A DNA stretch of 64,000 bases from Helcococcus bovis (GCF_046035435.1 NZ_JBFNFH010000001.1), one strand, 5' to 3'. Positions 53,981-63,742 are shown, numbered from the stretch's first letter. A program made the numbers and translations. The notes: generated from the letters alone by a model not told the origin.

Positions 53981-55962
53981 TAATCTTCCTCCTGTTCATA
54001 TTCAGAAATTGCTTTTTTAAGCAATTCTTTTGCTTCTTCTATTGTTGAATCTATTTGAGTAGCAGCCATTGTTCTATGTCCACCCCCATTCAATTTTTCC
54101 ATAATAAGTTGTACAGATACATCCCCATAAGATCTTGCAGAAATATGTATCCTCCCTTTTGAAATTGTAAATACGAATGATGCTTTAATGTTTCCAATAC
54201 TCATCATTTCATCTGCAGCTTGCGATGCGATTAGTGTTGATTCTTCATAATCATGATTAAATTCCCCAAAGATGTATATATCTTTATATATTTCAGAATT
54301 TAATATTATTTCAGATCTATATTTCAAAATTTGTAAATCTTCACTCATAAGTTTATTTACAATACCTAGATCTGCTCCATTATCTTTTAGCACTACAGCT
54401 GCTTCAAATGTTCTAACTCCAGTTTGCTGATTAAAACTCTTAGTATCAACAACAACCCCTGCAAATAGTGCATTTGCAATCGTTTTGTCAATTTCTATCT
54501 TTTCATCCATATACATAAGCATTTCTGTAACTAATTCTGAAGCTGATGATGCGTATGGTTCTATATAATTTAATATAGCATTATCAATATAATCACTACC
54601 TCTTCTATGATGATCAATTATCACAACAGATTTTGTTTTTTCAAGCATACGTGGTTCTTCAATTGACGCTTTCCTATGATTGTCTGTAACTATAACTAAT
54701 GAAGATTCTTTTATTTTCTCAAAAGCTTCGTCAGGAACAATAATATGTTCTCTCAATCCTTCTATTTCTTCTACAGCATAATCATATAAATTTCTAATTG
54801 CAGGTGTTATTTCCGATAAAACTATATATGCTATCTTGTTTCTTTTTGTAGCAACATGCCATAACCCTAAAGCTGAACCAAATGAATCCATGTCCGGATT
54901 TTTATGTCCTGATATATAAATATCTGTAGATTTATCTATTAGTTGCATCAATGCATGAGCTACTACTCTTGCTTTAACTTTTGTACGTTTTTCTGTCGCT
55001 TGATTTTTGCCTCCAAAATATTCCAATTTATCTTTTGATTTAATAACTATCTGATCTCCACCTCTACCTAATGCAATATCCAACGCAGAGTTAGCTGATT
55101 TTTCAATAGCTCTAGGTGATTCTTCATTTTTACCAATTCCTATTGATAAAGTCGGAGCCATTGATGCTCCAGTACTTACATTTCTTACATCTTCAACAAA
55201 ACTAAATTTTTCTTGTGCCATTTCATTATATTCTTTATTATGAACAACTGCTGTATATTTACTATTATCATTCTTTTTAATGTAGCTTCCATATTTATGA
55301 AAATATGAAGTTATCTTACTATCTATTTCAGCAAATATAATTGGTCTCTTCTCACTTGAAGTGTTTTGAGACAATTCTTCATAGTTGTCAAGCCTTATAT
55401 TCATCAAAACAATTTTTTGATCTTCATATTTTTTCAAAGTATTTTCTTTATCAGTAGTATCAATAAAATACAACAATGTCATCGGACTATTTCCATCATG
55501 ATTTGTATAATTAAATTGTACATTATAATTTCTAAATCCATATACTATATCCATGCTATAGAAATTTCTACTATTTAATTTTTCAACATTTATTTCAGGT
55601 ATTATGTTATACATCTTCATCTGTATCAATGAAGACTTTTGCCCTATAAGATCCTTAAATCTTGAATTATACCAAACTAATTCATGATTATCATTTAATA
55701 TTGCAATAGGAAATGGCATTGTAAATATTGCGCTTTTTGTAAATCCTTCAAATGAAACTTCCAATTGATCAATATAGTTCTTAATCTCTTTATCCTTTTT
55801 ATTGTAAGTATCATAAGCTACACCTATAGCTATAAATGAAGCAAATATACCAATTATCCCCAGGTATATATTTAATATTAATAAAATTATTGTTATAACT
55901 AATACAAGAATTGGATTTATCCATATATTAAAATATTTTTTATCAAAAAAATTATTACTCAT
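53980..55962 (-). CDS. gdpP: GdpP, cyclic-di-AMP phosphodiesterase
   Basis: A 660-residue membrane protein. Two N-terminal helices (about 14-50) are followed by a PAS-like region (60-150) and a degenerate GGDEF-like domain (160-310, ending in the LGRGGDQIVIK segment). A DHH phosphoesterase domain follows at 335-500 (YISGHKNPDMDSFGSALGL, VIIDHHRRG). The C-terminal DHHA1 domain holds GGGHRTMAA near 630. It hydrolyses c-di-AMP and so controls wall and osmotic balance. It is coupled to YybS by ATGA overlap. Confidence 0.95.
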   Translation of the reverse strand: MSNNFFDKKYFNIWINPILVLVITIILLILNIYLGIIGIFASFIAIGVAYDTYNKKDKEIKNYIDQLEVSFEGFTKSAIFTMPFPIAILNDNHELVWYNSRFKDLIGQKSSLIQMKMYNIIPEINVEKLNSRNFYSMDIVYGFRNYNVQFNYTNHDGNSPMTLLYFIDTTDKENTLKKYEDQKIVLMNIRLDNYEELSQNTSSEKRPIIFAEIDSKITSYFHKYGSYIKKNDNSKYTAVVHNKEYNEMAQEKFSFVEDVRNVSTGASMAPTLSIGIGKNEESPRAIEKSANSALDIALGRGGDQIVIKSKDKLEYFGGKNQATEKRTKVKARVVAHALMQLIDKSTDIYISGHKNPDMDSFGSALGLWHVATKRNKIAYIVLSEITPAIRNLYDYAVEEIEGLREHIIVPDEAFEKIKESSLVIVTDNHRKASIEEPRMLEKTKSVVIIDHHRRGSDYIDNAILNYIEPYASSASELVTEMLMYMDEKIEIDKTIANALFAGVVVDTKSFNQQTGVRTFEAAVVLKDNGADLGIVNKLMSEDLQILKYRSEIILNSEIYKDIYIFGEFNHDYEESTLIASQAADEMMSIGNIKASFVFTISKGRIHISARSYGDVSVQLIMEKLNGGGHRTMAATQIDSTIEEAKELLKKAISEYEQEED

Positions 55963-56915
55963 TTCATACTCTCTCTTAAATTAAATACCATCCTTAAATT
56001 TACTATTAAATCCATCAATCCTATAAAAGCAAATATCATATATCCTTGTAAAAATACAAATACAAATATAACAATTATATAAGCAACTATAAGATTAAAT
56101 TTTCTTTCCAATAAAAAGTTTGACGTTAATATACCATTTCCAAATAATAAAAATATCAATACAAATGATATATTTTTCATTACTAAATCTATATTTTTTA
56201 TTTTAAATACAAGTGAAATTAAATATCCTATTGCCACAGCTGTTGCAAATGCTCTAAATTCATTTCCTAATCTAAAATTATTCAATTTAGTATTTTGCTT
56301 TATTTCATATCCTATTTTTTTCAATAATTTAAGACTAAAAACTGTATTAAAAAATGCGATTAATATTGCAAAAACTACCAAAAATCCAGGAATAATACTT
56401 ATAAAATAATTTGTTGCACTTTTCAAATTTTGAATATACAAATCAATTGAGTTACTCGAAAAATTTATATCTCTCTTCAAAGATTCTTCCATATATTTTA
56501 CAATGTTTTCCATAGAATTTTTAATATCCGTAATAATGTTAACCTTAAAAACAAAATAAAGTATTGAAAATGTTAAAATAATATATCCGATATATACAAA
56601 TGTAGAAATCTTAACTATTTTTTCTATTTTGCATTGTCTTTTTATTAAATTTGAAATAACAAAACTCATAATTAATATAAGAGTTCCAAAAATCATAGTG
56701 CTTAAAATACCTGTTATGAAATACATTCCTACTATAGTAATTAAAAATGAAATAAAAAATTTCTTAATATCATATCTAATCAATAGTATTATAAATGGAA
56801 CAAACAAAAATAAGTTAGATATCCCAGATACACCTAAAAAATAAATAATCATTAGTGAAATAACACTTGTCATTAAAATATCCAAAGCACTCTCAAATCT
56901 TTTATTTTTTATCAT
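55959..56915 (-). CDS. YybS/DUF2232-family membrane protein
   Basis: A 318-residue protein with about eight hydrophobic helices, a charge cluster in the N-terminal KNKRFESALD, and KNMSFVLIFLLFGNGILTSNFLL near 255. Proteins of this kind are consistently found next to gdpP and rplI and are annotated as DUF2232; the molecular function is not known. It is the first gene of the long operon and has its own promoter. Confidence 0.8.
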   Translation of the reverse strand: MIKNKRFESALDILMTSVISLMIIYFLGVSGISNLFLFVPFIILLIRYDIKKFFISFLITIVGMYFITGILSTMIFGTLILIMSFVISNLIKRQCKIEKIVKISTFVYIGYIILTFSILYFVFKVNIITDIKNSMENIVKYMEESLKRDINFSSNSIDLYIQNLKSATNYFISIIPGFLVVFAILIAFFNTVFSLKLLKKIGYEIKQNTKLNNFRLGNEFRAFATAVAIGYLISLVFKIKNIDLVMKNISFVLIFLLFGNGILTSNFLLERKFNLIVAYIIVIFVFVFLQGYMIFAFIGLMDLIVNLRMVFNLRESMK

Positions 56916-56938
56916 ATTTTCTCCATTCTATAACTATT

Positions 56939-56968
56939 ATTATACCATTTTTAAGGCTAAAAAAACAA
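56939..56968 (-). promoter_or_regulatory. Promoter of the yybS-gdpP-rplI-dnaB operon
   Basis: TTGTTT at 56963-56968 and an extended TGGTATAAT -10 (56939-56944 for the hexamer), 18 bases apart on the minus strand. Confidence 0.6.
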
Positions 56969-57157
56969 TTATAGTGTATAACTTAACCTAATTAATATAT
57001 TTTCACATCTATAATTAGAATAATTTGTAATATTATATAAAGGAATTTGACAGTTCCAGTATTTATGATTTAGCACCATGATTTTTTTATTAAATTAATA
57101 TATCACATACTTTAAGCTAGTATATTTACTAGATTTTTTAAATTTTAAAAAACTTAA

Positions 57158-57547
57158 GAAACTGATAAAAAAGGAAATGAAACAGATGTCAAAATTAAAG
57201 TAACTATGAATGAAAAACTAATCAAAAAATCTTTGGAACTAGCTGGTTACAATCTTATTGTTACTTCTGAACTGTCTATGATTGAAAAAGATGTATATGA
57301 GGCTTACCATATACTTTGGAGAATAGAAGTATCTTTTCATATAATGAAGTCTCAACTTGATGCTAGATCCGTTTATTTACAAAAAAAAGATACTATCATT
57401 GGAGATTTTCTAATTTGTTATCTTGATGTTTTACTTACAAAACTTTTACAATTTAAGTTTTTAAATAATGCCTATAGTTCTGACGTTTTATTTGACTTCG
57501 TACACAATTTTAAAGTTGCAAAAATATCTGAAAGAAAATATATATAA
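57158..57547 (+). pseudogene. IS1634-like transposase, C-terminal remnant
   Basis: Only the end of a DDE transposase remains. The frame is open from 57158 (after TAA) and reads LIKKSLELAGYNLIVTSEL, YHILWRIEVSFHIMKSQLDA and VYLQKKDTIIGDFLICYLDV before the stop. The W-R-I-E-x-S-F segment contains the conserved terminal Glu of the catalytic triad; the first catalytic part is missing upstream. I saw no terminal inverted repeats. It is dead and marks past insertion into this island. Confidence 0.8.
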
Positions 57548-57599
57548 ATATTGCACTTAAAAATACATTACTAAAAAATTTCACCCCTATTTTGAATAT

Positions 57600-57832
57600 T
57601 TTACGGATGAAATCTCTATTTTTAACACTTTCATCTGCTTTTCTCGAATAAATTTACGGATAAAATATCCGATTTAATTGATTTCATCTGCTTTTATCGA
57701 AGTAATTCACATTCCTGCTTAAAATTTACGGACAAAAATGGCGAATAAAGGCTTTTTGTCTGCTATTTTCTTCAAAAGATTCAAAATTTTACGGACAAAA
57801 CTTAGAAAATTTAGAAATCCGTCTGCTTTTAA
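57600..57832. repeat. Array of four degenerate inverted-repeat hairpin units
   Basis: Four units start at about 57600, 57653, 57725 and 57787. Each begins (T)TTACGGA(T/C)(G/A)AAA and ends near TTT(C/T)(A/G)TCTGCTTTT. The halves pair: GATGAAA with TTTCATC in unit 1, GACAAAA with TTTTGTC in unit 3. Unit 4 has GGAC with GTC only. The base changes occur in both arms together. Unit length varies from about 53 to 72. No ORF spans them. Non-coding RNA, REP-like element or regulatory array are possible. Confidence 0.65.
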
Positions 57833-58287
57833 TTATAAAATAAATGTAACAATATTAATGCTAATATAAGAATGTACAAAAAATGATTAAATAAAAAATA
57901 CAAGAAAAATCAAACTAATATAGCAAATAAAGGGAGATTAGTTTCTAAAACGTTTTTTTATAATATTTATACATCAAAGAATTTAAGTGTTACTTAATAC
58001 CACGTTTTTATTTTAGTATTAACGAAAAGGTATATAATATTAAATTATTTTAAAATAATTATAATGTTAAATAATATGAATATACTAAAAATAGTTTATT
58101 TTAATATTATTAATTTTATCTTGACATTTAAATTGTATTTTGTTATTTTTTAAAAAAAACGATTTCCTAAAAAAAAAAAATAAATAAATCTCAAAATTAC
58201 TATTTTTAATATTTATTTTTTTAATGATATTTATGTTCAATATAATTTTTGTAATTATTTAATTGTTGTAGAAATAAGGAGGTATTT
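57833..58287. other. AT-rich spacer without a recognisable gene
   Basis: A 455-base stretch of low-complexity AT-rich DNA between the hairpin array and the membrane-anchored protein gene. It contains homopolymer A and T runs and two AAAACG/CGTTTTT-type motifs (57948-57960, 58001-58010). A strong AGGAGG at the end serves the next gene. No promoter can be called with confidence. Confidence 0.5.
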
Positions 58288-58749
58288 TTGAAAAGAAAAT
58301 GTAAAATAGGAATAGGGATCATTTTATTTGTATTAATTTTGCTTGCTCTAATTTTATTTTTTATACAATATAATAATAATTTTTATAAAAAAACATTATT
58401 AAATTCATGGGGAATTAGTATCAAAAAACCTTATAATATTGATGTTTTATATGAATCTGAAAGAGTATTTGTAAATGATGGTCAAAGAATATTAAAATTA
58501 AATTCTAAGAACTTTGATTATAGTATTGATTGTGCTGAATGCTATAGACATGTAGAATTAAATAGTGATATGAAATTATTATCTGAAATGATAAAAAATG
58601 CAGGATTAACAAGATTGATAAAATTGAAAGATATAAAGATTATAGATTCTGTAAAAAAAAACAAGCATGATTCATTTTTTTTCAAGACCTTAATAATTAT
58701 ATTTGAGGAAAATAAGAAAATATATTATATATTTGAAAATATTATATAA
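58288..58749 (+). CDS. Membrane-anchored small protein, unknown
   Basis: A 153-residue protein. A basic N-terminus (MKRKCK) and one hydrophobic helix (IGIGIILFVLILLALILFFI, residues 7-26) give a signal anchor, followed by a polar extracytoplasmic part that has a CAEC pair near residue 80 (DYSIDCAECYRHV). The start is TTG 58288, five bases after AGGAGG. It lies directly upstream of a second exported protein gene. No family recognised; it could be an accessory or immunity protein of that partner, which is speculative. Confidence 0.65.
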   Translation: MKRKCKIGIGIILFVLILLALILFFIQYNNNFYKKTLLNSWGISIKKPYNIDVLYESERVFVNDGQRILKLNSKNFDYSIDCAECYRHVELNSDMKLLSEMIKNAGLTRLIKLKDIKIIDSVKKNKHDSFFFKTLIIIFEENKKIYYIFENII

Positions 58750-58765
58750 TAAATGGAGGATTTTT

Positions 58766-59595
58766 ATTCGAAAATATAAAAAAATTTTTTAGCGATTTTA
58801 TTTACTGTTTTAACTTTTTATACATCTAATGTTTATGCTATAGATCCAAATGAAGAATCATATAATCAAATTTTGAAAGTGGTTAATATATCAGATCTAG
58901 ATAATCAAATTAATGCTATTGAAAATCAACTATCTGAAATTAATTATTCCGTTGAAAAAAGTTTAGAAGATAGTATCAAATTTTATAAAAATTTGATACT
59001 ATCCGGAAATTTAAATCATGATAAAACTATAAAAACTAAAGAACTTATTGATACACTTGAACAACAATTGAAGGATTACAATGACTATAAATATAATAAC
59101 ATGATAAATAGAAAAAATGACTATTCCCGGAAATCTTTATTAAAAAATATATCACATGTAAGTCCTATTATTACAATAGATCCATACCGAGAATTTAGAA
59201 TACAGGTTGCAGCGGTTAATGCCTGGTTTTATGCTAAGGGGTATGTTTTATCATCAGAATTATTAACTCATGCAGTTAAAAATAAAAATAAAAACTCGGT
59301 TTATTCACCAGTTAATGGGTATAAAGTTGAGAATTCTCCAGTTTTTTCAAAATTAAAGAATAAACCATATAAAAGCACAGGTAATGATGCTTTTCCAAAT
59401 TCTGGAACAACATCTCAAAAGGATTTATATTATGCCATACATAAGTTTAGCTGGGAAAAAGGTTCAAGTGGATATTTGATAATAAAAGTTGAGCCTAACA
59501 AGTATTCTAGTATTCAAAATATAGCTGTAAATGCGATGTATAATGCACAACGAGCGGGATACCTAACTCCATATAATATTTCTATATCAAGATAG
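58766..59595 (+). pseudogene. Exported coiled-coil protein gene with broken start
   Basis: The frame from 58780 reads KNFLAILFTVLTFYTSNVYA, a signal peptide with A-x-A-like cleavage, and continues intact to 59595. The mature part has a coiled-coil N-half (ISDLDNQINAIENQLSEINY) and a C-terminal domain with VNAWFYAKGYVLSSELLTHA, DAFPNSGTTSQKDLYYAIHKF and AMYNAQRAGYLTP, which I do not recognise. No start codon opens that frame: a TAA lies at 58777, and the GGAGG at 58755 faces ATT at 58766 in another frame. ATG to ATT plus one missing T in the run before TAGCG would restore it. A cytoplasmic version could begin at TTG 58873. Confidence 0.65.
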
Positions 59596-59785
59596 ATGTA
59601 ATTATTAATGAATGTGTTTCATTATTAAAAGTTAATACACAATGTTTGATATTAATTAAAAATTTATTAGTCAAATATCGTCAGTAAATAAAATAAGACA
59701 TTTGGAGAATTAGATATTAGTTTTTTATCAAATATCCATAGATTTAATTAAGAATTAAAGTAACATTTTAAGAGGATTAAAAGAT

Positions 59786-59840
59786 AAAATTCGGTTCTTT
59801 TAAATACTAATTATAATTATATTATAGAACCAAATTTTTA
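59786..59840 (+). terminator. Terminator of the accessory genes
   Basis: AAAATTCGGTTCT pairs with AGAACCAAATTTT (one mismatch) around a long AT-rich loop, followed by TTATTTTT. It lies 190 bases after the stop. Confidence 0.5.
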
Positions 59841-59883
59841 TTTTTCATTCCTTTAGTTTTATATTACATTATATAAAATAAAT

Positions 59884-60005
59884 AAAACCCACTTATACAC
59901 CTCCGCAGCCACAACAAACGAACTGACCTCCTTAACGTCGGCTATAAAAGTCGACTTTAAGGAGGTCAGTTCGTTAAGCAAGGACTAGTGTCGTAAGTGA
60001 GTTTT
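59884..60005. repeat. Long nested hairpin between convergent genes
   Basis: An inner perfect 19-bp stem (AACGAACTGACCTCCTTAA at 59917-59935 with its complement at 59957-59975) is extended by GTCG/CGAC around an 11-base loop. An outer arm, AAAACCCACTTA at 59884-59895, pairs with TAAGTGAGTTTT at 59994-60005 (one mismatch), and ACAC/GTGT inside it. The GC content is well above the surroundings. It can act as a two-way terminator between the accessory genes and the helicase gene, or be a small mobile or structured RNA element. Confidence 0.8.
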
Positions 60006-60007
60006 TG

Positions 60008-62767
60008 TTATTTTTTAGCCATAAAAAACTTCAATAAACTCCTACTTTCTTTACATTTCTCTGATATATTAAATTCTTCATTTTCAATCTTTGAAACTGT
60101 ATCATCTATCATTTTTTGAATTTCTATATTTTTAGCTTCGTCATATTCAAAAGTGAATAAACGTTTTTTTGCATTTAAATCTGTAAAATATAGTGACATT
60201 GTTGCAATTTTTTTATTTTTAGTAAGTTCAAATAAATGTGCATATAGGTTTATTTGATTAAAATAAGTTTCCAGTGAATGATGCCCACCATTTTCATCTG
60301 GTGGTGTACCTGTTTTAAAGTCAACAATATGATATTCTCCATTTTTTTCATAAATCATATCGACATTACCGGTGATCACATATTTATCTGTAGACATGGT
60401 TATATTCAATTCGCTTTCAACAGGATTTCCTAAATTATTTAAAAAATCAAAATATAGCTCTACTTCTTTTATAGCTTTTTCAACATTTTTCTTATTAAGA
60501 CTTTCCGCTCCTTGAATATACTTTTGTCTTGCAATTTCAGTTGTAACTTTTGCAATATCTTCTTTAAGTACTTTAACGCCTTTTATTATTTTTTTATTAA
60601 TATATTCTATAGATTCATGAACTACCGAACCATAGTATAGACTTGGAGTTTTAGGCATAGAAAACTTTAATTTTCTTAAATAAAGATATTCAAAAGGACA
60701 ATTATTGTATGGTACAATGTCAGCAGTAAATGAATATGAAGTCTTTATTTTAGTATCTTTAATCTGACCTTTTTCCATTTTAAGTTCATCTATATTCATC
60801 TCTTCCAAACTGTCAAATGTATCTTTTAATTCATCCGATACTGAAATGTATTCATTTTCAAGACCTGCTAAAACCAATAAATCTTTCGCTCTTGAAAAGC
60901 CTGTATAATTTTTTCGGTAAAAATCTAATAAATTTGCCATTTCGTTAGGTTCAAATGAAGTATCCTCAGAATACATTAAACTAATTTTATTTAAGTCATC
61001 ATCTAGTTTATTTTTGTAACTGTTGAACACTTTATCCCACATTGAAGCCATGATAACTACTGAATATTCCATTCCTTTTGAAGCATGAATGGTTAACGCA
61101 CTCACAGAATTTTCTTCCGGAATTTTTGTTTCTTCTTCAAATTCAGAAATCTTCTCATCTTTTATAAATTTAATAAATTCATAGAAAAATACATTTAAAA
61201 ATTTTTCTAAATTTGAGGATGTTATCGTGTAAATTCTTTCAATTAAATTAAATGCATCTATCAATTCTAAAAATCTAGAATATTTTTTTGCTCTTTCAAT
61301 GTCATTCATATAGTCAAAAAATGGCTTATAGCCAAAAAGTCTATAGCAAATATCATGAAGTGTAATTTTTATATCCTCTGATGATATATAATTGGACATT
61401 CTTAATATGAATTGATCAAGTTCATCTTCTTTTAATTTAGATTTGTAAAAATTATCATAGCAACTATCTAAAAATATTTGTGTTTCTCTATCAATATTTT
61501 TAGCATTTTTCACTATTACATTTTTGAAAATCGCATATAAAGCCCCAATTAATTTTCTGATTTCATTTTGAGAAATTAAAGTAGATGTAGCCGGCATATA
61601 GACATCTATATCTCTACTTTTCAAAAATGAAATTAACTTTCTAGCTTTTTCATGATTTAAAGAACTAAACAATAAAGCAACTTCGTTGTAATTGTTTATT
61701 GCCCCCTTACTCTTTAGGTTGTATATAAGCTCGTAAATTTTTTGATACCACTCATCATCTGTTATTGCGGTAATTTTTGCAACTCTTTCAGATCTAGCCA
61801 TTCTATCAGAAAATAAAACTTTTTTAAGTCTATATTTACTCAAATCTTTATATTTATCAATCAAACCATTCATATAATTAGAATAGAATCCTATTATACT
61901 TCCTTCTGAACGATAATTTTGTTGTAGATTTATTTTATTAACATTTTGAAATTTTTTACTAAATTCTAAAATATTTTTTACGGTAGCTCCCCTAAATCTA
62001 TATAAACTCTGGTCATCATCACCTACAACGCAAATATTTTGATTTTCATTTAATAATTCAAAAATAATTTTTTCTTGAATAACATTTGTATCTTGGTATT
62101 CATCAATCATCATGTAATTTATTTTTTTTCTAAGTTCATCTCTAATAGCAGGATTTTCCTTCAAGAGTTTATATGTATATAGTAAAACGTGCGAGAAATC
62201 CAACATATTGTATTGCTTCAAAATATTTTCATACATTTCTACAATTTTAAGATAAATATTCAACCTTTCATCACTTGATTGTCTTTCTAATATTCCATCT
62301 TCACAAATTTTATTGATTATCTTAGCTATATCTCTTACTTCCCTATTTCTATTGATCACAAAATTATATCCTTCAATTTTTCTAAAAAAAGGCAGAAATC
62401 TATTAATTAAATATTTTTGTTCTATTGTATCTATTTGAATATATCCTCTTTTTAATGGTGTAAATTCTATATATTCTTCTAAAATCCTTCTTGCAATAGA
62501 ATGAAAATTCCCAATCATCATATCATTTACATCTTTATGTAAATTTAATTCACTAAATTTTAATGATAATCTATCAATTAATTCAAAAGATGCTTTATTT
62601 GTAAATGTTGAAATCATAATTTGTGAAGGATCAATATTCAAATTGGCAACCATATTTATTACACGTTGAACCAATGTATAAGTCTTACCTGTGCCTGGTC
62701 CCGCAATAATCAATACTGGTCCATCTATTTTATTTATAGCTTCTTCTTGTTTAACATTTATATTCAT
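60008..62767 (-). CDS. UvrD/AddA-like ATP-dependent helicase with RecB-type nuclease
   Basis: A 919-residue superfamily 1 helicase. VLIIAGPGTGKTYTLVQRV near residue 18 is motif I, MMIDEYQDTNVIQEKI near 217 motif II, VGDDDQSLYRFRGATVKNI near 248 and INLQQNYRSEGSII near 282 follow, and LTIHASKGMEYSVVIM near 555 is motif V. A C-terminal nuclease part has SVVHESIEYINKK near 695 and YHIVDFKTGTPPDE near 815, the PD-(D/E)xK core. It would process double-strand breaks or unwind DNA. No AddB partner is in the window. Its first codon lies 14 bases after a terminator, so its promoter is unclear. Confidence 0.85.
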   Translation of the reverse strand: MNINVKQEEAINKIDGPVLIIAGPGTGKTYTLVQRVINMVANLNIDPSQIMISTFTNKASFELIDRLSLKFSELNLHKDVNDMMIGNFHSIARRILEEYIEFTPLKRGYIQIDTIEQKYLINRFLPFFRKIEGYNFVINRNREVRDIAKIINKICEDGILERQSSDERLNIYLKIVEMYENILKQYNMLDFSHVLLYTYKLLKENPAIRDELRKKINYMMIDEYQDTNVIQEKIIFELLNENQNICVVGDDDQSLYRFRGATVKNILEFSKKFQNVNKINLQQNYRSEGSIIGFYSNYMNGLIDKYKDLSKYRLKKVLFSDRMARSERVAKITAITDDEWYQKIYELIYNLKSKGAINNYNEVALLFSSLNHEKARKLISFLKSRDIDVYMPATSTLISQNEIRKLIGALYAIFKNVIVKNAKNIDRETQIFLDSCYDNFYKSKLKEDELDQFILRMSNYISSEDIKITLHDICYRLFGYKPFFDYMNDIERAKKYSRFLELIDAFNLIERIYTITSSNLEKFLNVFFYEFIKFIKDEKISEFEEETKIPEENSVSALTIHASKGMEYSVVIMASMWDKVFNSYKNKLDDDLNKISLMYSEDTSFEPNEMANLLDFYRKNYTGFSRAKDLLVLAGLENEYISVSDELKDTFDSLEEMNIDELKMEKGQIKDTKIKTSYSFTADIVPYNNCPFEYLYLRKLKFSMPKTPSLYYGSVVHESIEYINKKIIKGVKVLKEDIAKVTTEIARQKYIQGAESLNKKNVEKAIKEVELYFDFLNNLGNPVESELNITMSTDKYVITGNVDMIYEKNGEYHIVDFKTGTPPDENGGHHSLETYFNQINLYAHLFELTKNKKIATMSLYFTDLNAKKRLFTFEYDEAKNIEIQKMIDDTVSKIENEEFNISEKCKESRSLLKFFMAKK

Positions 62768-62780
62768 ATCTTTCCTTACT

Positions 62781-62805
62781 AAAAAACCTCACAAACTGTG
62801 AGGTT
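62781..62805 (-). terminator. Terminator of the purine nucleoside phosphorylase gene
   Basis: AACCTCACA, loop, TGTGAGGTT then TTTTT on the minus strand; it overlaps the stretch just after the PNP stop. Confidence 0.9.
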
Positions 62806-62809
62806 AATT

Positions 62810-63640
62810 TTATTTTAGCGTTTTTGTAAAATCCAATACCAAATCAATAAAGTATTTTGATGCATTTTCACCAGCTTCAATTACTTCTTGCTCTGATAAC
62901 TCAACTTCTGAAATACCTGTAGCTAAATTAGTAATTAGTGAAATCCCACAAACTTTCATTCCCATATGTTTTGCAGCCATAGCTTCGATAGCAGTTGACA
63001 TTCCTACTGCATCTGCGCCTAAAATACTTGCCATTCTTACCTCTGCAGGAGTCTCATATGCCGGTCCTGAAAATTGACAATATACACCATTTTGAACTGA
63101 AATACCTTTTTCTCTAGCTAATTTTTCAATAGTATCACTGTAATCTTTATTATAAACTTCAGTCATATCAGGAAATCTTGTACCTAATTCTTTAACATTC
63201 GGCCCCATTAATGGAGATTCAACAAATTGTGTCAAATGATCTCTGATAATCATCAAATCACCAATGCTAAAGTTTTTATTAACTCCTCCAGCCGCATTTG
63301 TAACGATAAGCGTCTTAGCACCCATCATCCCCATTAATCTAGTAGGAATGACAGTGTCTGAAGCACTATATCCTTCATATCTATGCACTCTCCCTTGCAT
63401 GATTACAGTAGGAATGCCGTGAATATACGTAAATACAAATCTTCCCTTATGACCTGGAGCTGTTGAAACTGGAAATCCTTCAATGTCTGAATATGAAATT
63501 TCTTGTTCAACTTCAACTACATCGGCTAATTTTCCTAATCCTGACCCTAATGTAATTGCTAGTTCAGGCTTAAAATCTATTTTTTTTACTAAATCATCAT
63601 ATGCTGTTTTTAATTTTTCATAAATAATATTATCTGTCAT
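62810..63640 (-). CDS. punA: Purine nucleoside phosphorylase (trimeric type)
   Basis: A 276-residue enzyme: LAITLGSGLGKLADVV near 29, STAPGHKGRFVF near 60, MQGRVHRYEGYSASD near 80, IVTNAAGGVNKNF near 113, and GPAYETPAEVRMASILGADAVGMST near 190. It cleaves purine nucleosides with phosphate to base and ribose-1-phosphate. Single gene with AAGGAGA upstream and a hairpin terminator behind it. Confidence 0.95.
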   Translation of the reverse strand: MTDNIIYEKLKTAYDDLVKKIDFKPELAITLGSGLGKLADVVEVEQEISYSDIEGFPVSTAPGHKGRFVFTYIHGIPTVIMQGRVHRYEGYSASDTVIPTRLMGMMGAKTLIVTNAAGGVNKNFSIGDLMIIRDHLTQFVESPLMGPNVKELGTRFPDMTEVYNKDYSDTIEKLAREKGISVQNGVYCQFSGPAYETPAEVRMASILGADAVGMSTAIEAMAAKHMGMKVCGISLITNLATGISEVELSEQEVIEAGENASKYFIDLVLDFTKTLK

Positions 63641-63681
63641 ATTATCTCCTTAATATATTCTTATTTTAATTATATAATATA

Positions 63682-63727
63682 AACAAAAAAAATAATAGGC
63701 TTAATGCTTACGCATCTTGCCTATTAT
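63682..63727 (-). terminator. Terminator of the NlpC/P60 gene
   Basis: ATAATAGGC, 18-base loop, GCCTATTAT then a T8 run on the minus strand, 16 bases after the stop. Confidence 0.85.
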
Positions 63728-63742
63728 AATTTTCAAATCAGA

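Noticed and set aside
57600..57832. Hairpin array as a row of ordinary terminators
   Set aside because: Loops are long, unit boundaries are conserved and changes in both arms match; the T runs are inside the conserved unit ends, and there are no genes immediately upstream of each unit.
59917..59975. tRNA-like or attachment-site interpretation of the long hairpin
   Set aside because: No acceptor stem or T-loop sequence is present, and no integrase gene or direct repeat is nearby.
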